The notes under the pieces are model-generated. The model searched no databases. It was given only the letters and a program-made list of their open reading frames with translations, and had not been told where the DNA came from. A DNA stretch of 64,000 bases. Origin: Dipteris shenzhenensis (lineage: Eukaryota > Polypodiophyta > Polypodiopsida > Gleicheniales). Below, piece by piece: positions 32,822 to 42,359 of the stretch. The translations under genes were made by a program, and so were the position numbers. Each line of letters opens with the position of its first letter. Within the stretch, counting starts at the first letter, position 1. The stretch lies in assembly GCA_047967505.1 (NCBI GenBank), contig CM106540.1, one strand, 5' to 3'.

Positions 32822-35800
32822 CTTCCCCTCAAGCTCAATCCCAATTCCTGAACACCAAGCAGGTCTTTGAACTTGCGCAGCTTCTCTACACCCAATGCCT
32901 TCATGAATATGTCAGCTACCTGATCCTCTGTGCTGACATAAACTAGATCAATAAAACCTACTAGAACCTTCTCTCGCACATAGTGATAATGCACCTCAAT
33001 GTGCTTTTTTCTAGCATGATAGACTGGGTTATTTGCCAAGTGTATACTGCTCATGTTATCACAATAAATGACAACTGGCCCACTGATGCATATCATAAAG
33101 TAGCTTGTGCAACCAAGCTGCCTCACATGCAGCCATTGCTGCACCCCTGTAATCAACCTCTGTGCTCGACAAGGCAACTGTAGGCTATTTCTTGCTACTC
33201 CAAGTGACTGCAGCACTCCCAAAAGAGAACACATATCCACTAGTAGATCGTCTATCAGAAATACTACCAGCCCAATCAGCATCAGTGTATCCATGCAACT
33301 GTATCTGAACCCCAGTCTCATAAAATATTCCATACTCCAATGTGGACTTCACATACCTTAGTATGCATCTAGCTGCATCCAAATGCAGTTTCCTTGGAGC
33401 CTACATAAACTGACTTACCAGGCCAATAGCATAGCTCAAATCTGGCCTAGTAATAGTCATATAAATCAAACTTCCTACTATGCGTCTGTACATAGTAGGG
33501 TCTTCAGAAGCTCACCTGCATCTGCGGTCAACTTCACATTCTGCTCCAAAGGAACTAAAATAGGCTTACAGCCTATCATCCCATATTTGGATAGCATGTC
33601 CAATCCATACTGGCTCTGCAAGAGCCATATCCCACTTGTGGATCTAATCACCTCAATGACCAAGAAGTAACGCAGCTCTCCTGAATCCTTCATCTCAAAC
33701 TTCTACTTCAATAGCATTTTCACATGAAGGATATCTTCATCACTATCACCTGTGATGATCAAATCATCAACATAAATGACAAGCAGCATAATACCTTTCT
33801 CTATTTTTCTCACATAAAGTGTGAAATCTGCCTTGGAAATCTGAAAGCCAATAGTGACAAGATACTGTCCTATCTTGTCAGACCATGCTCTAGGTGCCTG
33901 TTTCATGCCATACAAGGCTTTCTTCAACCTGCAAACAAACTCAGGATGAACAGCATGAACATAACCTGATGGCTGCTCCATATAGACCTCTTCTTGCAAA
34001 TCACCATGCAAGAAAGCATTCTTTACAACCATCTGATGTAAAGACCATCCCTTTGATGCAGCCATAGCAATGATTGTTCTTATGGTTTCCATCCTTGCAA
34101 CCAGACTAAATGTTTCTTCATAATCCATGCCATATGTCTGTGCATACCCCTTGACAACTAATCTTGCCTTGTATCTATTCACAGAACCATCTGCATTGTG
34201 GTTCACCTTATAAACCAACTTGCAGCCAATTGCATTCTTGTCTTTAGGAAAAGGCACTAATTCCCATGTGGCATTTGCTTCTAAGGCATCCATTTCTTCA
34301 TCCATGGCTTTCTCCCATTTTTCTTTTCCTATGGCTTGATCAAAAGAAGTGGGTTTTGGTTCATGTATGACTTTGACCATATAGGCATAGTGAATGGCTG
34401 TAATTCCATCATATTTCAGCCTATCCACAGGATACCTAGCTCTAGTAGACCTACGCAAAATAGGCTCACTACCAAGTGCTCTCAAAACATCCCTTGTCTT
34501 CTTTACTCTAGGTGTAACAATAGAAGGAATACCCAACTCATTATCAAGGCTCTGTTCTAAGCCACTGGATTCGCCATCCACATAAGAGTGACCTGCATTC
34601 ACATCAACCATGGGCTGATCTACTTTCTCTTTTCCTTTTCGTGATACTTGCATACCACTATCTGCATTGCTTTGAGGAGATCCTCCTGATCTCAATCTAC
34701 CTATCCATGGCAAAGTATGTGAACCACTGCTAGAGGACACTACAGGTCCACTAATATTTTGTGATTGCTGCTGTGAATTCTGTGTAGCATTACCATTTTG
34801 TTCATCTACATCATCAATCACATTTACTGGTTTATACTAGCTTCTCATCTCATCAAAAACAACATCTCTACTCATTGTAAACCTACGAGTAGAAGGGTTA
34901 TAGCATCTATACCCTTTTTTCTGAGAGAATAACCAATAAAGATGCACTTCTCAGCTTTTGGATCCAACTTGGATCTCAACTCATCTGGCACATGAACATA
35001 GGCAAAAACTTTCAAATGAGAAATATCTGGTTTCCTACCAGTATACCTCTCCTCTAGCGTCATGCCATGTATTGTTGTAGTGTGAGTCCTGTTCATTATC
35101 TAGACTACTGTAGCAACTGCTTCAGCCCAATAATAATCTGGCAGGTCTTTTTCATTAAGCATGGCACGAGATACCTCTCCAATATGCCTCTTTTTCCTTT
35201 CTGCAAGTCCATTTTCCTGTGGGATATGACTGCATGAATATTGCTGCTTTATGCCATGCTCCTACAGGAAACTTGCAAACTCATTTGAGAGGTACTCTCC
35301 CCCTCCATCTGACCTTATGCATTTTATTTGCAAGCCTATTTCTTTTTCAACCATAGCTTTAAAAGCTTTGAAATTCCCAAACACTTCACTTTTCTCTTTC
35401 ATTAAATACACCCAAACTTTTCTGTTGCAGTCAGAGTGTAGTCATCAATAAAAGTGACAAAATAATGACAGCCTCTAATAGATGCAGCTTTAGTAGTCCA
35501 CACATTAGAGTGGATTAATTCTTATGGCCTCTCACTCTCTTGAACATGTCTAGGAAATGGTTTCCTTACCTGTTTTCCAAATTGATAGGCTTCACATACC
35601 TTATGCATTTCTGCAACCTTGAACTTAGGCAATCCTGCAATAATATTTTGGGCCTACATTAATTTAATTCGTTGTACTTTAACATGACCAATGCGTTTAT
35701 GCCAGATATCAATATTTGCAACTACACCGGCAAACATTGCTACACTCCATTGAGGCAGAGTTGAGGCATGTCCGCATCTAACGTAAGCATCCTACCCTTC

Positions 35801-37478
35801 TTCTTCTCTTTTGCTATCAACCGACCTTTATTTTTCATATCCTCAACAAAGCATCCATGAGGATTAAATCTGACCTGCAATCCCTGCTCAACCATTTGAC
35901 CAACAAAAACTAAGTTTTTGGTGATATTCGGGACATGAAATACATCAAGCAGGTATTTATTTTTCCCATCCTGCATAGACAAAGGAATTTTACCAATCTG
36001 CACAATAGGATGTGTAGTATCATCACCAGTCTCCACAAATCCTGGTCTTTTCATTTTCCTTGCATCCTGCATCCATTCTGCATGACCTATCATGTGGTTT
36101 GATGCACTTGAGTCAACATACCATACATCATTGCTTTCTTCTGCACTTGTCATAGAATTGTTCATGTGCTACACCATAAATAGATGCTCATTTCTGTCAT
36201 CACCCTATCTACTAGAGGATGCATAATTGCCTTGCTACAATTTTCCAATCATGATGTCATTCTACTTTTTATAGTAGTCTTTAACCATATGACCCATTTT
36301 ACCACAGTAGTAGCATTCAACATTGTTGTTGGCATTTTGGCCTCTCTTGTCAAGAGAGTGGGAGAGAAGGAAGGAGTCTCAGTTGCAGCTTTCTCACATA
36401 CACAATGGGGGAATACACACAAAGGTGGAGGCTGAAAACAGTTTTCTTCTTCTTAGTTGTGAAAGCCAAAAGAACTCTAAGTACAAAAGAATAAGTGAAC
36501 CCTATATATGGGTCTCAAACCAAACTCAGCTAACTAAGGTGGCATACTAACTGAGCCACTAACTAGAGTACATAAAGATAGTTGTCATCTAGCTATTATT
36601 CATGGGCAGTGTACCAACTGCAATCTTTAACCATATGACCCATTTTACCACAGTAGTAGCATTCAATGTTGTTTGCATATTGGCCTCTTTGCCATCCACC
36701 ACGACATCTTGTGCTCCCCCTCCCTCTAAGGTTACCACGTCCTCCTCCATAGGATTGGATTTCTTGAATTTGCTGCATATTTTGATTTTTGCCATGGCCT
36801 CCAGATCAGCCTGCTCTACCTCTACCCCTACCTCTACCTCTTTCAGCATTTGAATAGAAGACAGTTTCTTTTGAAGTTTCTCCTGAAGAAGATGCACCAC
36901 CATTTCTTTGCTCTTCAGAAATTAGAAGAGCAATCAACTCCCCAAAATCAGGAAAATTCTCACGGACAGTAATGGATGTCCAGAACTGTTCCTAGACCAT
37001 TCAAGGTCACAGAAACTAAATCATCATCTTCCACTGGTGACCCAGTGGAAGCAAGTGCATCTGTAATCTTCTTCACCTTTATGTGGTAGTCATTGATGCT
37101 CATATTTTCTCTCTGCACATTATGCAACTCCTGCTTGAGGTGCATTTTTCTAGCTTGTGTATTTGTGCTATACATTTTTGTCAAAGTATCCCACGCCTCC
37201 TTTGGCATGCTTGCATCTTGAATATGCACAATCATAGAATCTAAAATACTAATAGACAACTAGTACACAATTTTTTTGGCTCTCTCATGCTAGCCTTTAA
37301 ATGCCTATAACTCCTATTGATTAGGAACATTAGGAATAACTCGTTCTTGTTCAGCTCCAGTAATGAACTCCCAATAGCCTTTTCCCTTAAGAAAATTTGT
37401 CATTCTAAACTTCCATGCTTGGAAGTTGTTCTTGTCAATCTTTTCAGTGTCTATCTGTGAAAGAGCATCAGACGCCAT
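32782..37478 (-). pseudogene. Copia B gag-pol (broken)
   Basis: Encodes capsid, protease, integrase, reverse transcriptase and RNase H of a cytoplasmic retrotransposon particle. The gag ATG is at 37478. Gag runs through 37259-36960 (LKQELHNVQRENMSINDYH) to a zinc knuckle (CYYCGKMGHMVKDC, near 36640). Protease (VWYVDSSASNHM) is near 36140, integrase lies about 35600-34870, and the linker and RT are in a 372-codon open frame at 34821-33703 with YVDDLIITG. RNase H is at 33382-32830, with YCDNMSSIHLANNP and the typical C-terminal VADIFMKALG. In RT motif A, Asp is replaced by Val (HQMVVKNAFLHG; element C has HQMDVKNAFLHG), removing a catalytic residue. Multiple stops and frame changes are present. 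Confidence 0.88.
36348..36622 (-). repeat. Partial LTR inside the gag of copia B
   Basis: A 275-bp stretch homologous to the family LTR, starting TGTCAAGAGAGTGG and truncated before its end. It is flanked by a 70-bp direct duplication of the gag zinc-knuckle region (36278-36347 and about 36624-36693). Its left junction (GGCCTCTCT|TGT) is the same as the A|B junction at 32477/32478. Confidence 0.82.
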
Positions 37479-37956
37479 TACAGAACACTACAAAAATATT
37501 TAGTCACTGCAAAAAACACAACCTCTGTCTCACAAGGGCAAATCTGCAAAACTAACGAAAGTGGTATTTGACCACATAGTGACTTCCTAGTGACGATTTT
37601 GCATCAACATGCAATAAGAATGATTCTGTCACTCCTAATATCTCTGCACACAGGCATACAATGCAATTTCTACAACACTTTTCACCGACCTATAGAACAG
37701 TGGTCGCATAGCAAAAACAGGGCCCTGAGTGCTTGTGGAAACCTTCTGCCACCAAAACATGCCCCGAAATGGCATATATTGCCCTCTCGCCACATTGCAA
37801 AGGATGTCCCAATCTGAGACAGTGCACTCTTGCACTTTTTGGCTGTGCTACCTACAGAGATTTGCTCCCAAAATCGAAAAAGGAAAGCAACACTGATCCT
37901 CTTACCAAGACACCGCAAACTTGGTTTGCTTTCTTGAGCTCCTTACCATGAACTGA

Positions 37957-37968
37957 GCTCTGATACCA
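37957..37968 (-). other. Copia B primer binding site
   Basis: The minus strand reads TGGTATCAGAGC directly after the 5' LTR, complementary to the 3' end of initiator-Met tRNA. This is the standard copia primer. Confidence 0.88.
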
Positions 37969-38316
37969 TGTGAAGAGAGTGGGAGAGAAGGAAGGAGTCT
38001 CACTTGCGACTTTCTCACATACACAATGGGGGAATACACACAAAGGTGGAGGCTGAAAACAGTTTTTCTCTTCTTAGTTGTGAGATCCAACTCTAAGTAC
38101 AAAAGAATAGGTGAACCCTATATGTGGGTCTCAAACCAAACTCAACTAACTAAGGTGGCATACTAATATACCCACTAACTAGAGTACATAAAGATAGTTG
38201 TCATCCAGCTATTATTCATGGACGGTGTACCAACCGCATCTGCAACTAACAATTCGGTGACATAAATGCACAACGGTCACCCTAGCATATCATGAGTAGA
38301 GCTCGATATCTCAACA
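37969..38316 (-). repeat. Copia B 5' LTR
   Basis: TGTGAAGAGAGTGGG ... ATCTCAACA, 348 bp. It pairs with 32478-32821. Confidence 0.9.
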
Positions 38317-38321
38317 TCTCT
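38317..38321. repeat. Target-site duplication of copia B, right copy (TCTCT)
   Basis: Matches 32473-32477. The sequence then resumes the gag zinc-knuckle coding of element A. Confidence 0.85.
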
Positions 38322-39124
38322 GTCATCCACCACGACCTCTTTGGCTCCCCCTGCCTCTAAAGTTACCATGTCCTCCTCCATAGGACTGGTTTTCTTGAAT
38401 TTGCTGCATATTCTTATTTTTGCCATGGCCTTCAAGTTGGCCTGCTCTACCTCTGCCTCTACCTCTTCCAGCATTTGAGTAGAAGATAGCGTCTTTTGAA
38501 GTTCCTCCTAAAGAAGATGCACGAGAGATGCACCACCATTTCTCTGCTCTTCAGAAATTCGAAGAGCAATCAACTCCTCAAAATCAAGAAAATTCTCATG
38601 GACAGCAATGGTTGTCCGGGATTGTGCAAAATCCTTTCCTAGACCATTCAAGGTCATAGAAACTAAATCATCATCTTCCACTGGCGACCCAATAGAAGCA
38701 AGTGCATCTACAATCTTCTTCACCTTCATATGGTAGTCATTGATGCTCATATTTTCCCTCTACACATTATGCAACTCCTACTTGAGCTGCATTTTCCTGG
38801 CTTGTGTATTTGTGCTATACATTTTTGTCAAAGTATCCCATGCCTCCTTCGGCGTGCTTGCATCCTAAATATGCACAAGCATGGAATCTGAAATACTGAT
38901 AGACAGCCAGTACATAACTTTTTTGGCTCTCTCATGCTGGCCTTTAAATTCCTGCAACACTATTGATTGGGAACATTAGGAATAACTGGTTATTGTTTAG
39001 CTCTAGTAATGAACTCCCAATAGCCTTTTTCCTTAAGGAAATTCGTCATTCTAAACTTCCACACTTTGAAGTTGTTCTTGTCAAGCTTTTCAATGACAAT
39101 CCATGAAAGAGCATCAAACGCCAT
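38322..39124 (-). pseudogene. Copia A gag, N-terminal part (broken)
   Basis: The gag start codon is at 39124. The UBN2-type gag follows, with LASIGSPVEDDDLVSMTLNGLG (38700-38640; family block near MSINDYHMKVKKI). Frame changes and stops occur, including two near 38860 and 38760. It is cut at 38321 by element B and continues at 32477. Confidence 0.8.
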
Positions 39125-39518
39125 TACAGAACACTACAAAATATTATGTCACTGCAAAAAAACACAACTTCTACCTCACAAGGGCAGATCTGCAAAACTG
39201 ACGAAAGTGGTATTTGATCACAAGTCACTTCTTAGTCATGATTATGCATCAATAGCAATAAGAATGATTCTGTCACTCCCAATATCTCTACGCATAGGCA
39301 TACGATGTAATTTCTGCAATAACTTTTCACCGACCTGTAGAACAGTGGTTGCACAGCAAAAGCAAGGCACTTTTCTGAGTGCCTGCGAAAAACTTCCGCC
39401 GGGCCCCGAAATGGCGAGATTTGCTCCCAAACTCGAAAAAAAAGGAAAGCAACACTAATCCTCTTACTAGGACACCGCAAACTTGGTTTGCTTTCTTGAG
39501 CTCCTTACCACGAACCTA

Positions 39519-39530
39519 GCTCTGATACCA
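39519..39530 (-). other. Copia A primer binding site
   Basis: TGGTATCAGAGC on the minus strand next to the LTR at 39531, complementary to initiator-Met tRNA. Confidence 0.85.
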
Positions 39531-39883
39531 TGTGAAGAGAGTGGGAGAAGAGGAAGGAGTCTCACTTGCGGATTTCTCACATACACAATGGGGGAATATA
39601 CACAAAGGTGGAGGCTGAAAACAGTTTTCCTTTTCTTAGTTTTGAAAGCCAAAAGAACTCTCTCTTAGTACAAAAGAATAGGTGAACCCTATATGTGGGT
39701 CTCAAACCAAACTCATCTAGCTAAGGTGGCATACTAACTGAGCCACTAACTAGAGTACATAAAGATAGCTATCATCTAGCTATTATTCATGGGTGGTGTA
39801 CCAACCGCATCTGCAGCTAACAAGTTGGTAACATGAATGCACAACAGTCACCCTGGCATATCACGAAGCTCGATATCTCAACA
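39531..39883 (-). repeat. Copia A 5' LTR
   Basis: 353 bp, TGTGAAGAGAGTGGG ... ATATCTCAACA. The partner LTR is missing because of the truncation at 30777. Confidence 0.87.
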
Positions 39884-41009
39884 TTGAACCCCATTCTACT
39901 TCTCAAATTCCATCCACCATGGGCACCACCTCTGTTGACCCCACAACAGTGATATGGTTTCTTGCTCCCCTTCTTATTGATGGAGAACAATAACTCTTTC
40001 TCCATGACATAGAGGTTATGTTCGGTCTCCGGGAGGATGAAGCTCTTGGTGTCCTATATGGATATGAGGTGGACACGACTATGCAAGAACTTGGGTTTTT
40101 GGGAGTAGATGATTCAATAGAAGAGGTTCTTGCTTTAAATCAAAGATGCAGAGACATCAATCTACTCTAACCTACCTAATGTTCCAGAAGAAGCCTCCAC
40201 ATCTCACTCCAACAGCAGGAGGCCTCTGAATCCATCCTCATTGACAAAGAGGAAGGGATTGAGCATGACGACTCCATAGTGGTGGTAAGAAACTATGAGC
40301 TTTGAATTTCTTCTCTCTTGGTATACTTTCGCTTTAACAGAATTCTAATGTAATGTTGGACTATTGCAAGATCCATTTGAGGTCGACCTATTCTCATCTC
40401 CACAACGCCTTGTTCACAGTAGCTTCGGCTTAGATCACTCACTGGCACATTACATTGGCCAAGCAAAAGGGCACTTTGTGGTTATCCACAAAAAGCTTTC
40501 TACACATGGCACTGATGACATCTTGAAGTGCAAGGCCTTGTCACGAGTGATTGGTCGTACTGACATCAATTGCAATGCTGACAAGGTCATTTTGGTGAAC
40601 AGCATGGCTACCCTCAATGCTTTTGGAACCAATTTTCAAGGTATGAAATTGATAGCAGTAGCCATGTCCCTAGCCAACAATGATAATAGCATTGACTCTC
40701 TATCAACTAGGTTTAGAGCTAGGAGTGTATTTGGGAATTCAAAGCCCAATGTTCTCAGTGTTGTAGAGAAGAGAGAAAGGCTCTGAAGCCTTATTGTATA
40801 GAAATTTTATTTTATATGAATACAAATATACTTTTTATATAGTGCCCCATTTTGTGTTCTTTTACAAAATTTATTTTATACTGTCATTGTATTTTGTAAC
40901 TTTAATTGTTGTTGGCATTAATATTTTCATTCACTATTCTGTTCAAAATCATGCTATCAGATAAGTTTTTGCACTATAATGGTCATTTCTGATCAATCCA
41001 CTAAGAATC
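39884..41009. other. Flanking region with one unrecognised open frame
   Basis: The longest frame, + 40364-40786 (140 codons, MQDPFEVDLFSS... to VVEKRERL), has normal-looking amino-acid composition and no low complexity, but I recognise no domain. 40020-40170 (+) also reads as plausible protein (EDEALGVLYGYEVDTTMQEL) before a stop. These could be remains of one gene interrupted by stops. No function is assigned. Confidence 0.35.
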
Positions 41010-41349
41010 TCACCATGGCAAAGAATGCAAATGTGTTCAGCATCGTGCGGGGAGCTCAGAAATGCCAAAACCTGCTATGGCGCATATGAGGCCTGCATGA
41101 CCAAGGCACGGAAGGCAAATGTGTTCAGCATCATGTGGGGAGGTCAGAAATGCCAAAACCTGCTATGGCGTGTATGAGGCCTGCTTGACCAAGTCAAGCA
41201 GGCCTCATACGTGCCATAGCAGGTTTTGGCATTTCTGAGCTCCCCGCATGATGCCGAGTCAAATAGACCTCATACACACCATAGTAGGTTTTGACATTTT
41301 TGAGCTCCCCACACGATGCCAAACACATTTGCCTTCTGCGCCATGGTGA
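41010..41349. repeat. Foldback of two tandem 90-bp units per arm
   Basis: Left arm from CACCATGGCAAAGAATGC (41011) and right arm ending GCGCCATGGTG (41348) are reverse complements with centre at about 41190 (GCTTGACCAAGTCAAGC). Each arm contains two copies of a unit with CAGAAATGCCAAAACCTGCT. Nothing coding. Confidence 0.85.
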
Positions 41350-41531
41350 AAAAACATCATTTGACCACTCAAATTCACACTAAACTTGCATAAAATGATG
41401 GAAAGCATCACGTAACATGTATAATAACATGGGAATAGTAATAGAACATAAAAATATCTTTTATTCATTGGCCTCAAAGGGTAGAGATTTACAAAAAAAT
41501 TCAAGTTACACCAAATGAACCTAAACAACAT

Positions 41532-42059
41532 CTAGGGCCTAAGGGAGGGATCGGAGCGGATGCGCTTGGTGAGTGCAAGGTCCTTCTCCATCACTATTAC
41601 TCTTTTGGCATGGATAGTGCATAAGTTCGCATCTTCAAAAAGACCTACTATCATCTGCTCCATTGCCTCCTTAATTGCTCCCATAGTGCCTGAAGTGAAA
41701 CGTAGATCTTCCTTGTAATGTTGTGCTATTTCACGTACAACACGCTAGAAGGGTGCACGGGGAATGAAATTGTCCATAGTGGTTTGGAACTTGTGGATCT
41801 CCTGAAGTGCCTTCATGCCTGATTTTTTGTGCCTCTTAATCTTTGGGGGACCCTGCACTGGTCTATGGACATGGCCCCATGGCCGCTTGTCCGCTTTGAA
41901 CTTCTTTCGCCTCTCCTCCCTTGCAACCGCCTCTTCAGACTCCTCTTCCTGTGTCTGGTGGGTCCTTCAAGGTGGATCATCGTGCCTAAGGGTCTTCTTT
42001 GTCCTCGGTCTCTTTTCCTTTTCATGAGGCTGTGAGACAGCAGGCTCAGGCTCTTGCTC
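41532..42059 (-). pseudogene. Histone H3-family sequence (H3/CENH3-like), decayed
   Basis: Histone H3 wraps DNA in the nucleosome core. On the minus strand the frame ending at TAG 41534-41532 aligns without gaps to the whole H3 fold: GMKALQEIHKFQTT (alpha-N), [21 protein letters not shown] (alpha-1/loop 1), [20 protein letters not shown] (alpha-2) and [20 protein letters not shown] (alpha-3). A basic segment precedes it (PPKIKRHKK; RREERRKKFKADKRPWGH-type). FQTT, PRAPF and FEDANLC recall plant CENH3, but loop 1 is not lengthened as in CENH3, and the N tail does not resemble canonical ARTKQTARK. An in-frame TAG (41743-41745) stands where canonical H3 has Gln (CAG). Further stops lie at about 41967 and 42064. 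No start codon is clear. It is a pseudogene unless the stops are read through or mis-called. Confidence 0.8.
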
Positions 42060-42359
42060 AGGTCATATTAGAGGCTCCTCATATGTGATAATATCGAGGC
42101 ACATAGGGTTGATGTTGCTCTTCTGTGCCGTCTACTTGGTTGGAGGATTGGGGCCAAGGTTCATTATATCTACGAGCCCACCAAATAGTTCCTCTTGTTG
42201 TGGCCCCTGTAATCTCTCCATCTCCTCTCTTTGCCTTTCTTGCTCCCCTTGTTGGTCTAGATGCTCCATGCCAGGACCCCACAGAGGAGGGAGGGGTAGT
42301 TGATCACGATTGATTGGACTATTTTGCCCCTCTTGGGAGACCTCTCTACTTCCACGGTT

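Larger units (their letters stand above)
32478..38316 (-). mobile_element. Ty1-copia element B, complete, nested in A
   Basis: LTRs at 32478-32821 and 37969-38316 both start TG and end CA and differ at roughly 7% of positions by eye. The PBS complementary to initiator-Met tRNA abuts the 5' LTR. A purine-rich tract abuts the other, and a 5-bp TSD (TCTCT) flanks the whole. It lies inside the gag zinc-knuckle region of A. An internal anomaly, a partial LTR at 36348-36622, is listed separately. Confidence 0.9.
30777..39883 (-). mobile_element. Ty1-copia element A (host element), split by B and truncated
   Basis: Two pieces, 38322-39883 and 30777-32477, form one minus-strand copia element once B is removed. 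It has its 5' LTR at 39531-39883, a PBS next to it, gag at 39124-38322, then the rest of gag, protease and integrase in 32477-30777. It stops abruptly at 30777 within the integrase-RT linker, so RT, RNase H and the 3' LTR are lost. It belongs to the same family as B and C, with clear similarity throughout. Confidence 0.85.

Noticed and set aside
41813-42282. Basic frames on both strands (for example MKRKRDRGQRRPLG on -)
   Set aside because: They are alternative frames of the H3-like minus-strand sequence, whose own frame gives the histone alignment.
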